64,000 nt of DNA from CAWEFA01 sp963851385 (GCA_963851385.1 CAWKPE010000012.1:248001-312000), one strand, 5' to 3'; positions 1 to 9,481 are shown, numbered from the stretch's first letter. Notes: a model not told the origin generated them from the letters alone. A program made the numbers and translations.

Positions 1-26
1 AATTTGCAATATCTATATTTCCAGAA

Positions 27-548
27 ATGAGAATAGTTTTAATATTTTGTTTAGTTTTTCTGACCTCTTGCCATTCCAAAAAGGCGGGAGTCCATTATCC
101 TGTTATCCCTGAAGACAAATTTGTTAAGCTTCTTGTTGATTATCATTTGGCCGAAGGAGTTAGTTATTCAGAATATTACAGACAAAAAACTAAGAATCGA
201 AAACAAATGAATGTTAATGATACCATTTTAAAAAACTACGGTTATACAAGAGCCATATTCGACAACAGCGTTTTATATTATTCGGATGATCCGGAAAAAT
301 TTGATGCCATTTATGATAAAGTAATTGCCATTTTAAGCCGAATGCAAGCTCAAGTGCAACAAAGAATGGTAAAAAAACAGGCTATAGAGCAAAAGAATTT
401 TGAAATAAAACATGCTGAAGAATTAAAACAAAAACAGTTTAGAATTTATATTGATAAAGCTAAAGAGCAACAAGAATATGTAAAAAGGAAGATAGAGGAA
501 CTTAAAAGAACTAAAAAAAAGCAAATTAAATTCACAAAATTTAAATAG
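27..548 (+). CDS. DUF4296-type lipoprotein
   Basis: A 173-residue exported protein of unknown function. The N-terminus is a hydrophobic signal ending in a lipobox (LTSC, Cys15), so it should be lipid-anchored in the cell envelope. Residues about 24-110, beginning IPEDKFVKLLVDYHLAEG, match the DUF4296 family found in Bacteroidota. The tail from about residue 115 is strongly charged, rich in Lys, Gln and Glu, and probably a coiled coil with a very basic end. The stop lies three bases before the amidohydrolase start, so the two are probably co-transcribed. Family membership is judged from the sequence pattern; no molecular function is known to me. Confidence 0.8.
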   Translation: MRIVLIFCLVFLTSCHSKKAGVHYPVIPEDKFVKLLVDYHLAEGVSYSEYYRQKTKNRKQMNVNDTILKNYGYTRAIFDNSVLYYSDDPEKFDAIYDKVIAILSRMQAQVQQRMVKKQAIEQKNFEIKHAEELKQKQFRIYIDKAKEQQEYVKRKIEELKRTKKKQIKFTKFK

Positions 549-551
549 AAT

Positions 552-1736
552 ATGCGGAAAATATCTGCATCGTACATTTTCCCAATTTCAAGCAGACCAA
601 TAAAACATGGTATATTAGAGGTATCGGATAGTGGTAAAATCCTCGATATTATTGATACAGGAGGGAAGTTAAAAGAAACCTCTTCGCTGGAATATTATAA
701 TGGCATAATTGTTCCCGGGTTTATTAATGCGCATTGTCATATTGAGCTTAGTTATATGAAAGGGTTGATTGATAAAGCAAATGGCCTTCCTGATTTTTTA
801 TGGCAATTGAGCCAAAAACGAAGAGCTTTACCTGAAAATATCGAAGAAATTATCAAATCTGCCGATAACGAGATGAAGAATGAAGGAATTGTAGCTGTTG
901 GTGATATTTCCAATGATGATTTTTCATTTATAACAAAAGAAAGCAGTCAGCTTTACTATCATACATTTATGGAAGTTTACTGGCCATCGCCAAATAGAGC
1001 AGTAGAAGTATTTTCAAAAGGCGAAAAGCTTTTTAGAAAATTAAAAGAATTGAATTTGCCTGCTTCCATTGTACCTCATACGCCTTATTCCGTATCACCT
1101 GAATTGTTTGAATTGGTATTTCATCACGCAAATGAATTTAAATATATATTTTCAATTCATAACCAGGAAACAAGTTCTGAAAATGAACTATTCAAAACTC
1201 ATTCTGGTGCAGTTTGTGATTTATTTGAAAAAATCGGAGCTGATATGTCTTCAATTAAAGTAACAGGTAAGTCATCAATACAATCTGTCATATCTTATTT
1301 TCCAAAGCTTCAGAATATATTATTAATTCACAATATTTATACAGAACAAAATGACATTGAATTTGCCAAAAGCAAAATAGAAAAACTATTTTGGGTGCTT
1401 TGTCCTAACTCAAATCTTATAATTGAAAACCGGTTACCAAATATAGAAATGTTCGTTCGAAACGATTTGAACCTAGCTATTGGTACTGATAGTTATTCAT
1501 CAAATACTAGACTTTCTATATTGGAAGAATTAAAAACCCTGACAAATTATTTTCCTCTTTTACCTTTAGAATCGTTATTTAAGTGGGCAACTTTAAATGG
1601 AGCAAAAGCATTGGAAATTGAAAATAAATTTGGCAGTTTTGAAAAAGAGAAAAATCCTGGCATAAATCTCATTACTGGAATTGATTTTGAAAATATGAAA
1701 TTGACAAAAGATAGTAAGGTTAAAGTATTGGTATGA
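552..1736 (+). CDS. Amidohydrolase family protein (chlorohydrolase/deaminase type)
   Basis: A 394-residue metal-dependent hydrolase of the amidohydrolase superfamily. The H-x-H metal motif is visible at residues 61-63 (NAHCHIEL) just after the usual VPGFINAH entry. Further ligand candidates are HNQE, HNIY and the terminal Asp in IGTDSYSSN. The layout matches the ATZ/TRZ and adenosine-type deaminase branch, which includes aminodeoxyfutalosine deaminase of menaquinone synthesis. The exact substrate cannot be read from the sequence, so no gene symbol is given. It follows the DUF4296 lipoprotein by 3 bases. A noncoding AT-rich gap of 167 bases follows. Confidence 0.8.
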   Translation: MRKISASYIFPISSRPIKHGILEVSDSGKILDIIDTGGKLKETSSLEYYNGIIVPGFINAHCHIELSYMKGLIDKANGLPDFLWQLSQKRRALPENIEEIIKSADNEMKNEGIVAVGDISNDDFSFITKESSQLYYHTFMEVYWPSPNRAVEVFSKGEKLFRKLKELNLPASIVPHTPYSVSPELFELVFHHANEFKYIFSIHNQETSSENELFKTHSGAVCDLFEKIGADMSSIKVTGKSSIQSVISYFPKLQNILLIHNIYTEQNDIEFAKSKIEKLFWVLCPNSNLIIENRLPNIEMFVRNDLNLAIGTDSYSSNTRLSILEELKTLTNYFPLLPLESLFKWATLNGAKALEIENKFGSFEKEKNPGINLITGIDFENMKLTKDSKVKVLV

Positions 1737-1903
1737 AGTTTTCAGTTTCTAGTTTTCAGTTATTTCAAAAATTATGCTTACTATTTCAATTCTAAAAACT
1801 TGTAATAAATACATAAATAATATTAATAAATATTTTAATCTAATACCCAAAGCTTAATGCCTAAAATCTTTTACATCTAAAAAAGTATTACGAACGATTA
1901 AAA

Positions 1904-2680
1904 ATGCCGACATTTCTCTTCGACAAAACCATATTTGGTCCGGTAATTAGCCGGCGACTCGGAATTTCCCTGGGGATAAATCTTTTGCCCAATACCAGGA
2001 AAATCTGCAATTTTAATTGTATTTACTGTGAATGTGGATGGACATATAATTCCGTATCAGGTGATAAGTTGCCAACTTCCGTGGAAGTTGAAAATTTGCT
2101 TGAAAAAAAGCTTCAGGAATTGAAGCAGTCGAACCAACCTTTAGATGTTCTGACTTTTGCAGGGAACGGTGAACCTACAATGCATCCTGAATTTTCCCTG
2201 ATAATTGACAATACTATTCGGATACGTGACAAGTATTTTCCAGATATTAAAATAGCTGTGCTTTCAAATTCGTCATTGATTCATAAAAAAGAAGTTTTTG
2301 ATGCTTTGAACAAAATTGATTTGAATATTCTTAAAATTGATTCGGCTTTTGAAGATACTTGCAGGCTCTTAAATAAACCGTTCGGTCATTTTAGCATTCC
2401 GGAATTGATTAATAAGCTTCTGCTATTTAAAGGAAAACTTATTATTCAAACTATGTTTGTGAAAGGAAGCTATGAAGGTATCCCGTTTGATAATACTACC
2501 GAAAAAGAGGTTAATGCATGGTTCGAGATTATCAAACAATTAAAACCTGTACAGGTTATGCTTTATACGATAGCACGCGAAACTCCAATTGAAGGGATTA
2601 AAAAAATCCCTCAAAAAATGTTAGAAGAAATAGCAGCCAAAGTTGAAAAACTGGGCATTAGTACATCCGTGTCGGATTAA
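1904..2680 (+). CDS. Radical SAM protein (COG0731-like)
   Basis: A 258-residue radical SAM enzyme. The [4Fe-4S] motif C-x3-C-x2-C is seen at Cys35, Cys39 and Cys42 (CNFNCIYC), with an additional Cys44. The glycine-rich SAM contact TFAGNGEPTMHP lies near residue 90. The family resembles bacterial relatives of the wyosine tRNA enzyme TYW1, which often carry that name in annotation, but bacterial members have no settled reaction. It sits 27 bases before the pseudouridine synthase gene, which gives a loose hint of RNA modification. Start ATG 1904 gives the normal family N-terminus. Confidence 0.82.
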   Translation: MPTFLFDKTIFGPVISRRLGISLGINLLPNTRKICNFNCIYCECGWTYNSVSGDKLPTSVEVENLLEKKLQELKQSNQPLDVLTFAGNGEPTMHPEFSLIIDNTIRIRDKYFPDIKIAVLSNSSLIHKKEVFDALNKIDLNILKIDSAFEDTCRLLNKPFGHFSIPELINKLLLFKGKLIIQTMFVKGSYEGIPFDNTTEKEVNAWFEIIKQLKPVQVMLYTIARETPIEGIKKIPQKMLEEIAAKVEKLGISTSVSD

Positions 2681-2707
2681 TTGAAATATCTCTGAAATTA
2701 ATTCGCT

Positions 2708-3583
2708 ATGAAAGTTATCATTAATAAAACCTCTACATTACTGGAATTTTTAAGTGAAACATTTCCAGATTCACCTAAAACAAGAATTAAAAAATTATTA
2801 CAGAGTGGTAATGTTAAGTGCAATAATAAAATTGTTACTTTAAATTCATTTAAACTTTCACCTGGTAATTCAATAGAAATCTTATCTCACGAAGACAAAA
2901 AAGTATTAAATAAAGCTGAGACTCCATTTCTTGTTTTATATGAAGACAAATATTTAATTGCAATTGAAAAACCTGCAGGTATCTCTACTTCAAGCACAGA
3001 CAATAGTCCCAACATACATTCAATTTTAACGCAGTTCCTGAAAAAAAAGAGTAAAGGGAAAGTCAGGTCGTTTGTTGTTCACCGGCTCGACAAAGAAGTC
3101 TCTGGGATATTGTTATTTGCAAAATCAGAAGATATAATGAACATTTTAAAAGAAAACTGGAAACATGTTGAAAAAAACTACTATGCACTGGTTGAAGGTA
3201 TTCCTGAAAAACCTGAAGGGACTATCAGAAGCTGGCTTGTTGAAGACAAATTTCAGAAAATGCATTCAACATCTCAAACAGAAAATGCTAAATTTTCTAT
3301 AACACATTATCGAATTAAAGAGCAACTTCTAAACTTGACTTTACTTGATATCCAAATTGAAACCGGCAGAAAAAATCAAATCAGAGTACATCTTTCCGAT
3401 ATAGGTTGTCCAATTGTAGGTGACAGAAAATATGGAGCTTCCAAAGAATTCATCAGGAGAATAAGATTGCACGCATATCACCTTTCGTTGCCTCATCCTA
3501 TAAATGGAAAAATAATAAAAATAGAATCACCATTGCCAAAAGGGTTTCTGGTTTTGAAAGAAAGGAATGAGGATTACAAATAG
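2708..3583 (+). CDS. RluA-family RNA pseudouridine synthase
   Basis: A 291-residue enzyme that should convert uridine to pseudouridine in rRNA or tRNA. An S4 RNA-binding domain occupies about residues 12-60. The RluA catalytic block VHRLDKEVSGILLFAKS contains the catalytic Asp128. The later motif GRKNQIRVHLSDIGCPIVGD is also typical of RluA/RluC/RluD enzymes. Which uridine is modified cannot be assigned. Transcription is in the same direction as the radical SAM gene 27 bases upstream. A hairpin at 3604-3640 follows the stop. Confidence 0.88.
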   Translation: MKVIINKTSTLLEFLSETFPDSPKTRIKKLLQSGNVKCNNKIVTLNSFKLSPGNSIEILSHEDKKVLNKAETPFLVLYEDKYLIAIEKPAGISTSSTDNSPNIHSILTQFLKKKSKGKVRSFVVHRLDKEVSGILLFAKSEDIMNILKENWKHVEKNYYALVEGIPEKPEGTIRSWLVEDKFQKMHSTSQTENAKFSITHYRIKEQLLNLTLLDIQIETGRKNQIRVHLSDIGCPIVGDRKYGASKEFIRRIRLHAYHLSLPHPINGKIIKIESPLPKGFLVLKERNEDYK

Positions 3584-3603
3584 ATACTCGTGTTTCTTGA
3601 AAT

Positions 3604-3640
3604 ATAACCTCCTAGAGGTTTCAAACCGCTTGGAGGTTAT
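3604..3640. repeat. Extragenic palindrome, nested hairpin
   Basis: Arms ATAACCTCC (3604-3612) and GGAGGTTAT (3632-3640) are exact inverted repeats, with a second small palindrome GGTTTCAAACC inside the loop. It begins 20 bases after the pseudouridine synthase stop. It could fold as a transcript end but has no T-run. It resembles the REP-like palindromes scattered through Bacteroidota genomes. Confidence 0.6.
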
Positions 3641-3666
3641 ACTTCATTGTCATATTAAGCAACAAA

Positions 3667-3716
3667 TCACCCTTCGACAAGCGTTCGACAGAGCTCACGC
3701 CAAAGTCTCAGGGTGA
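3667..3716. repeat. REP-like palindrome (TCACCCT...AGGGTGA)
   Basis: Inverted arms TCACCCT (3667-3673) and AGGGTGA (3710-3716) enclose CTTCGAC-type sequence. A shorter relative sits at 50195-50221. Apart from this and the preceding hairpin I see nothing else in the 304-base gap 3584-3887 upstream of the NfnA-like gene. Confidence 0.55.
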
Positions 3717-3887
3717 CTTAAATTACAAAATTCGATAACTTATTATCATTTAGGTTGAGCCTAGAAATTGAATGAAAAAACAATTCCAATTTTTAAGTAT
3801 TTCTTTTAGTTGTAACTCGTAATTTTACATTCCTATTTTGGCAGTTGAAATTTATAGATTATTTTCAGCAAAAAAAGAATTCTTTAA

Positions 3888-4709
3888 ATGAACGAAATTG
3901 TAGCGAAAGAAAATTTATCAGAAAATGTTGCTAAGCTTGTCATTAATTCTCCTCTAATAGCTAAGAAGAGAAAAGCAGGGCATTTTGTAATTATAAAAAT
4001 CGGGGTCGAAGGAGAAAGAATTCCTCTTACTATTTCACAGGCAGATTCTGCCAAAGGAACTATAACTCTGATAGTGCAAAAAGTAGGCGTTACCAGTCAC
4101 AAACTAACAAAATTGAATGTTGGTGATATAATTACTGACATTGTTGGTCCGCTTGGCCGTGCTACACATATTGAAAAAGTTGGAACAATATTATGTGCAG
4201 GTGGCGGTGTTGGAATTGCACCTTTACTTCCCATTGTTGAATCAATGCACCAAATCGGCAATAAAGTTATTACAATATTAGCTGCACGATCTAAAGACCT
4301 TATTATTCTTGAAAATGAGATGAAGTCCTGCTCAGATGAAGTTATTATAATGACAGATGATGGTTCATATGGACAAAAAGGATTGGTAACTAACGGAATG
4401 GAAGAAGTAATCAAGCGTGAAAAAATTGATTTGGCAATTACAATCGGACCGGCTATTATGATGAAGTTTTCATCACTTGTTACCAAAAAATTTAATATTC
4501 CTACAGTTGCCAGTCTGAACAGTATAATGGTTGACGGCACAGGTATGTGCGGTGCTTGCCGGGTAACCGTCGGTGGACAAACCAAATTCGTTTGTGTTGA
4601 TGGTCCGGAATTTGATGCTCATGAAGTTGATTTTGATGAATTATTGACAAGACTTGGCGCGTATAAAACAGAAGAAGCAAAAGCATATAAAGAATTAGTG
4701 GAGAAATAA
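3888..4709 (+). CDS. nfnA: NfnA/SudB-type ferredoxin-NADP+ reductase subunit
   Basis: A 273-residue FAD- and pyridine-nucleotide-binding subunit of the NfnA / sulfide dehydrogenase beta / dihydroorotate dehydrogenase electron-transfer family. Visible elements are the flavin motif RIPLTIS (residues 45-51), the nucleotide loop CAGGGVGIAPL (103-113) and a C-terminal [2Fe-2S] patch with Cys221, Cys224 and Cys236 plus Asp216 (DGTGMCGACRV). In the Nfn complex this subunit handles NAD(H) and bifurcates electrons between ferredoxin, NAD(H) and NADP(H). The partner NfnB-like gene starts 2 bases after the stop. Bifurcating Nfn and SudAB cannot be told apart from sequence alone. Confidence 0.83.
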   Translation: MNEIVAKENLSENVAKLVINSPLIAKKRKAGHFVIIKIGVEGERIPLTISQADSAKGTITLIVQKVGVTSHKLTKLNVGDIITDIVGPLGRATHIEKVGTILCAGGGVGIAPLLPIVESMHQIGNKVITILAARSKDLIILENEMKSCSDEVIIMTDDGSYGQKGLVTNGMEEVIKREKIDLAITIGPAIMMKFSSLVTKKFNIPTVASLNSIMVDGTGMCGACRVTVGGQTKFVCVDGPEFDAHEVDFDELLTRLGAYKTEEAKAYKELVEK

Positions 4710-4711
4710 GA

Positions 4712-6187
4712 ATGATATCGGAAGAATATTTAAAAGCACAACGTGAACAAGAATGGAGAGCAATACTTCGTAAGAAGATGCCCGCCAAAGATCGAACCGG
4801 AAAGGAAAGAGTTAGAATGCCAGAACAGGATCCTTTAGTCAGGAGCAGGAATCACAGTGAAGTTAATTTGGGACTTACAAAGGAGCAGGCTATCCATGAG
4901 GCCAGCCGTTGTCTCGATTGTGTTAATCCAACCTGTATTACCGGTTGCCCCGTAGAAATTAATATTCCTGGATTTATTAAGCATATTGAAAATGGTGATT
5001 TCATGAGTGCTGCAAAAGTGCTTAAAGAAACCAACACGCTACCTGCCGTTTGCGGGAGGGTTTGCCCACAGGAAATACAATGTGAAATCAATTGCTTCTT
5101 CGTACAGAAACTCAAAAAACCTGCTGTTGCAATTGGTCATTTGGAAAGGTTTGCAGCCGATTTTGAAAGAAACAGCGGAAAAGCGTCTATCCCGGTAATT
5201 GAAAAAAGAAACAATATTAAAGTTGCTGTTGTTGGCTCCGGTCCTTCAGGATTAGCCGCTTCCGGAGATTTGATAAAATATGGTTACGACGTCACTGTTT
5301 TTGAAGCTTTACATGAAATTGGAGGAGTGCTTAAATACGGAATCCCGGAATTTAGGTTGCCCAATGAAATTGTTGATTTTGAAATAAACATTCTCCGGCA
5401 AATGGGCGTTGTTTTTGAAAAGAACTTTGTTATTGGAAATACTGCATCTTTCGATGATTTAAAAGATCAGGGTTTTAAGGCTTTTTTTGTTGGAAGCGGA
5501 GCCGGACTTCCCAATTTCATGGGTATAAAAGGCGAAAACTATGTAGGAGTCATGTCCTCTAATGAATATCTTACCCGTGTAAACCTTATGGGAGCTGCAA
5601 AACCTAATTATGATACGCCAGTATTTTTTGGAAAAAATGTTGCAGTCATTGGAGGCGGCAATACAGCAATGGATTCTGTACGTACATCTAAACGTCTTGG
5701 AGCCCAACGTTCAATGATCATCTATCGCAGATCATTTGATGAGATGCCGGCCAGAATTGAAGAAAGACATCATGCAATGGAAGAAGGAATTGAATTTATT
5801 AATCTTACAAATCCTCTTGAATGTTATTGTGATGATAAGGGACGCGTGAACAAAATGAAAGTTCAGAAGATGGAACTTGGCGAACCAGATAGTTCGGGAA
5901 GAAGAAGACCTATTCCAATGGAAGGGTCTGAATATTTTATAGATGTGGATTTGGTAATAGTAGCAATAGGCGTTTCGCCAAATCCTTTAATACCAAAAAG
6001 TTTATCTTGTCTTGAAATGAGCAAATGGGGAACAATTAAAGTGGATTCTGAAACTATGCAATCTGCAATCCCGGGCTTGTTTGCCGGTGGTGATATTGTA
6101 AGAGGTGGAGCTACAGTAATACTTGCAATGGGAGATGGAAGGAAAGCCGCTGCCGGAATACATAAGTATTTGATGAATTCAAAATAA
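4712..6187 (+). CDS. nfnB: NfnB/SudA-type NADPH subunit (GltD-like)
   Basis: A 491-residue homologue of the glutamate synthase small subunit. The N-terminal domain has eight Cys in two groups (67, 70, 75, 79 and 114, 118, 124, 128), the expected ligand region for two [4Fe-4S] clusters. An FAD Rossmann motif VVGSGPSGLAASG lies near residue 173 and an NADPH motif VIGGGNTAMDSVR near 313. No glutamate synthase large subunit is nearby. Adjacency to the NfnA-like gene instead indicates NADPH:ferredoxin/NAD+ oxidoreductase. A GGAG ribosome site lies at the end of the upstream gene. Confidence 0.85.
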   Translation: MISEEYLKAQREQEWRAILRKKMPAKDRTGKERVRMPEQDPLVRSRNHSEVNLGLTKEQAIHEASRCLDCVNPTCITGCPVEINIPGFIKHIENGDFMSAAKVLKETNTLPAVCGRVCPQEIQCEINCFFVQKLKKPAVAIGHLERFAADFERNSGKASIPVIEKRNNIKVAVVGSGPSGLAASGDLIKYGYDVTVFEALHEIGGVLKYGIPEFRLPNEIVDFEINILRQMGVVFEKNFVIGNTASFDDLKDQGFKAFFVGSGAGLPNFMGIKGENYVGVMSSNEYLTRVNLMGAAKPNYDTPVFFGKNVAVIGGGNTAMDSVRTSKRLGAQRSMIIYRRSFDEMPARIEERHHAMEEGIEFINLTNPLECYCDDKGRVNKMKVQKMELGEPDSSGRRRPIPMEGSEYFIDVDLVIVAIGVSPNPLIPKSLSCLEMSKWGTIKVDSETMQSAIPGLFAGGDIVRGGATVILAMGDGRKAAAGIHKYLMNSK

Positions 6188-6208
6188 GGTTTCTAATAAA
6201 ATAATATT

Positions 6209-7201
6209 ATGGCTGATATTACAACAAAATACGCTGGACTGCTTTTACGAAACCCGATAATAGTCGGAAGCTGCAGTTTGACACAATCAACTGAAGATAT
6301 TAAAAAGCTAGAATCAAGTGGTGCATCTGCCGTTGTGCTTAAATCAATATTTGAGGAAGAAATGCAAATGGAAGCCAGAGACAGTTACTATCAGGCGCAA
6401 AAAGACAAATTATTATACTCTTCACATTCTGAAACATTCGATTATATTGATCAGCAGATACAAAAAGATAGCCTGGATAAATATTTAAAATTGATACTCG
6501 ATACCAAAAAGCAGGTTTATATTCCAGTGATAGCAAGTATCAATTGCATCACCCCTTACATATGGACAGATTTTGCCTCAAAAATTCAGGATGCCGGTGC
6601 AGATGCAATAGAGTTGAATATTTTCATTAATCCTTTTGACACCTCAAAAACCAACACTGAAGAAACCTATGCACATATTGTTAAAGAAGTACGTTCAAAA
6701 GTTACCATACCTGTTACAGTTAAAATCAGCCAGTACCTTAGCAGACCGGGAGTTATTGCCAATACTCTCGCCTCAGAAGGTGTAATAGGAATTGTTTTGT
6801 TCAATCGATTTTACCAATCAGATATTGATATTAAAAAAGAAGAAGTAATTGATGGGAACAAATTCAGCAATTCTGAAGAATACCTTACATCATTGAGATG
6901 GATAGCTATGTTATCCGGAAAAATCAAAGCTGATATGGCAGCTTCTACAGGAATACATGACGGTGAAACCATGATAAAGCTTTTACTGGCAGGAGCTAAA
7001 GCAGTCCAGGTGGTTTCCGTTCTTTATAAAAATGGATTTGAACAAATTAATGTCATGCTTTCCTTTCTCGAAAAATGGATGCAAAAGAAAGGATATGGCT
7101 ATATTGACCAGTTCTGTGGAAAGCTTGATAACAGTCATATTCCAAACCATGCTGCATACGAGCGCATACAATTCATGAGGTATTTCAACGGGATTGAGTA
7201 A
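6209..7201 (+). CDS. Dihydroorotate dehydrogenase-like flavoprotein
   Basis: A 330-residue TIM-barrel protein of the class-1 dihydroorotate dehydrogenase-like group. It begins with the typical MADITTKYAGLLLRNPIIVG and has the phosphate-binding end GAKAVQVVSVLYKNG near residue 260. Proteins of this group are widespread in anaerobes and are often not the pyrimidine enzyme. No pyr genes are nearby. It lies 21 bases downstream of the NfnB-like gene in the same direction, suggesting one operon and a redox role tied to Nfn, though that is inference from context. Confidence 0.78.
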   Translation: MADITTKYAGLLLRNPIIVGSCSLTQSTEDIKKLESSGASAVVLKSIFEEEMQMEARDSYYQAQKDKLLYSSHSETFDYIDQQIQKDSLDKYLKLILDTKKQVYIPVIASINCITPYIWTDFASKIQDAGADAIELNIFINPFDTSKTNTEETYAHIVKEVRSKVTIPVTVKISQYLSRPGVIANTLASEGVIGIVLFNRFYQSDIDIKKEEVIDGNKFSNSEEYLTSLRWIAMLSGKIKADMAASTGIHDGETMIKLLLAGAKAVQVVSVLYKNGFEQINVMLSFLEKWMQKKGYGYIDQFCGKLDNSHIPNHAAYERIQFMRYFNGIE

Positions 7202-7243
7202 AAATAAAGAACCAAATAATCAAAAGCAGAATATCGAACAAAG

Positions 7244-7311
7244 AATAACGAATGATGAATTTCGAAGTTTTACTTCTTAAATCAAAATTCGTTATTCGAA
7301 ATTCATTATTT
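7244..7311. repeat. Imperfect palindrome between convergent genes
   Basis: Left arm AATAACGAATGATGAATTTC (from 7244) pairs with right-arm blocks ATTCGTTATT (7287-7296) and TTCGAAATTCATT. The element lies between the convergent DHOD-like and prohibitin-like genes and may double as a transcript end. It resembles dispersed intergenic palindromes of this phylum. Confidence 0.5.
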
Positions 7312-7321
7312 TTTTGAAATA

Positions 7322-8221
7322 TTATTTAGCATCAAGTATAACCGGAGTTCCTTTTCCTCCACCCATAATAATCAGTTTGGCATTAGGCGAAGTAGCAATT
7401 GCTTTGATCATTTCATATTGCAGCTGTTTATCACTTAAGCCAGTACTTAGTATTTTCTGATAATCGGCAATACCCTGGGCTTCTACTCTTTTTCTTTCTG
7501 CTTCCTGTTTTTCTTTTTGAAGCACAAAAGTCATTTTCTGAGCTTCCTGTTCAGCATTAATTTTTGATTCAATCGTAGTTTTTACAGATTCAGGAAGATT
7601 TATATTTCTTACCAAAAGTTGTTCCAGAATTAAGCCTCTTTCTTTAAAATCTGTTTCAATACTTGAATATATCCGTTTTTGAAATTCGTCACGTTTGACA
7701 GAGTAAAGATCTACGGCATCATAATATACGGCATTGTCCCTGATCTTTGTCCTGCATATAGGACGAACAATGACATCTTTGTAATTCGTTCCAATTTCTT
7801 TTAGAATTCTAGGCGCTTCTTTGGGAATTACTCTGAATAAAACAGTAATGTCAATTATGACTTCTAGTCCATCAGCAGACAATACCCGTATAGCATCATC
7901 TCCCATTTTTTCGCCTTCATCGTGTACAGCTGACATTGTATAATTCTGTGTCCTTACATCAAAAGTGACAACTTCAACCAATGGATTTACTATGTTTAGT
8001 CCACTTTCCAATATTTGATTGTTAACTTTTCCAAAAAGTTTTTGTACACCAACTTCTCCAGGCCCTATCTGAACAACAGAACTCGCTAAAGCTCCGACAA
8101 TAAGAAGCGCAAATCCAATTATTATTACAGTTGGACTGTACCTGTTGGCAGGTGGGTCAGACTTTGCAAGAGCAAATCCAACTATCACGACTATTATTCC
8201 AATAACTATTATCGCTATCAT
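7322..8221 (-). CDS. Prohibitin / SPFH (Band 7) family protein
   Basis: A 299-residue membrane protein. Two hydrophobic stretches (about residues 2-19 and 31-50) precede a Band 7 domain starting near QIGPGEVGVQKLFGKV. This is followed by the long helical segment NAEQEAQKMTFVLQKEKQEA that builds the oligomeric cage in prohibitins. The C-terminus ends in a Gly-rich tail. Such proteins organise membrane microdomains and often associate with membrane proteases. No protease partner is adjacent here. The start ATG at 8221 is the only one giving the full N-terminal membrane segment. Confidence 0.85.
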   Translation of the reverse strand: MIAIIVIGIIVVIVGFALAKSDPPANRYSPTVIIIGFALLIVGALASSVVQIGPGEVGVQKLFGKVNNQILESGLNIVNPLVEVVTFDVRTQNYTMSAVHDEGEKMGDDAIRVLSADGLEVIIDITVLFRVIPKEAPRILKEIGTNYKDVIVRPICRTKIRDNAVYYDAVDLYSVKRDEFQKRIYSSIETDFKERGLILEQLLVRNINLPESVKTTIESKINAEQEAQKMTFVLQKEKQEAERKRVEAQGIADYQKILSTGLSDKQLQYEMIKAIATSPNAKLIIMGGGKGTPVILDAK

Positions 8222-8416
8222 AATTCTATAATTTTAAATTATTTAAATTTGATTTACTTGACAATTGTTAAAGTTAATAAAAATATTCTGTAATGAGCTT
8301 TTGATTATTTTAGCAAAGACAGAATGTTTCTTTCAGAAATAAAAAAACCTTAAAGGAAATTCTTTTTAGAGCTTTTTATTTCTGCCTATCGTAAAGGAAA
8401 ACTTATTTAAATCAGA

Positions 8417-9301
8417 TTACTTTGAATTCAGGGGTTCAACATGGATATTAATGTCCATGTTTTTTATTTTTGATTTTATTTCAGTTTCTATTTCATCGCA
8501 CAAATCATGTGCCTTCTGCAATTTAATATTCGGTGGTAATTCAAGATGCAAATCAGCAAACCTGAATTGTCCTGATTTTCTTGTTTTAAGATTATGGAAA
8601 TTCAGCGAATGAGAAGAAATAACATTCTTAATTGTTTTTATCTCTTCTTCAGAAAGGGATTCATCCAAAAGTGGAGCATACGCATTTGTCAACAACACAT
8701 ATGATTCTTTTAAAATCAGCATTGCTACTGCCAAAGCAATTAAGGGGTCAATAATATGCAAATGAATATTCTTCCCAAAAAGGTTTAAGTCGGCAAGCCA
8801 CATTATCAGCAATCCAAGAGCAACTCCCAGTGATGCATAAACATCAGTTTTCAAATGAAGTGCATCTGCTTCAAGAGCAATGGAATCTGTTTTTTTGGCC
8901 ACTTTATAAAGTTTTCTTGAAACTATTGTGTTTATTGTTGCTGAGATTAACATTACAAGCGTACCTAATCCTAATTTATCAACCTCATGACCAGTGGTTA
9001 TTAATTTCTTTATTGCTTCGAATATTATCCATCCGGCAGCAAAAAATATTAAAACAGCTTCAATAACGCCAGAAACATTTTCATACTTGCCATGACCGTA
9101 TGGATGTCTTTCATCGGGTGGATTGTCAGATATTTTAACTGATAAATAGGCAATAATAGCAGCAATAAGATCCATCCCGGAGTGAATAGCTTCAGAAATA
9201 ATACTGACAGAATTCCCAAGAATTCCGATAGCAAACTTCATCAGTATTAAAAGGCTGTTTGAGATTATTGACAACCGGGCAGTCTTTACTTTTTCTTGCA
9301 T
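8417..9301 (-). CDS. Cation diffusion facilitator (CDF) transporter
   Basis: A 294-residue inner-membrane metal/proton antiporter, probably for Zn2+, Fe2+ or Mn2+. CDF transport-site residues are visible: HSGMD in TM2 and EADALHLKTDVY in TM5. A cytoplasmic C-terminal domain follows (about 210-290) with the dimer/metal-sensing pattern FADLHLELPP and a terminal INIHVEPL. The ion cannot be assigned. A TAnnTTTG promoter box lies 17 bases upstream of the start on this strand. Confidence 0.88.
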   Translation of the reverse strand: MQEKVKTARLSIISNSLLILMKFAIGILGNSVSIISEAIHSGMDLIAAIIAYLSVKISDNPPDERHPYGHGKYENVSGVIEAVLIFFAAGWIIFEAIKKLITTGHEVDKLGLGTLVMLISATINTIVSRKLYKVAKKTDSIALEADALHLKTDVYASLGVALGLLIMWLADLNLFGKNIHLHIIDPLIALAVAMLILKESYVLLTNAYAPLLDESLSEEEIKTIKNVISSHSLNFHNLKTRKSGQFRFADLHLELPPNIKLQKAHDLCDEIETEIKSKIKNMDINIHVEPLNSK

Positions 9302-9317
9302 AAACTCTTATAAACCG

Positions 9318-9325
9318 CAAAGATA
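9318..9325 (-). promoter_or_regulatory. -7 promoter box of the CDF transporter gene
   Basis: On the minus strand the sequence reads TATCTTTG, matching the Bacteroidota -7 consensus TAnnTTTG. Transcription would begin a few bases before the CDF gene. No clear -33 TTTG was found, so the call rests on one box and its position. Confidence 0.45.
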
Positions 9326-9481
9326 ATAATTTGAGGATTTGAAAATGTGCTGATTTGAAAATTGGAGGAAATTATAGATAAGTTCGATTATGAAAGGATG
9401 AGGGATGAATAACAATTATAAAAAGTCATCCCTTATATTTTAATCATAAGAAGCATAAGCGTCTGGAAAAAAAGGCATGAA

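Noticed and set aside
4097..4585. Long open frame on the minus strand opposite the NfnA-like gene
   Set aside because: It lies wholly inside a well-supported gene, has low-complexity Ile/Pro-rich translation and no family resemblance; a shadow of the true frame.
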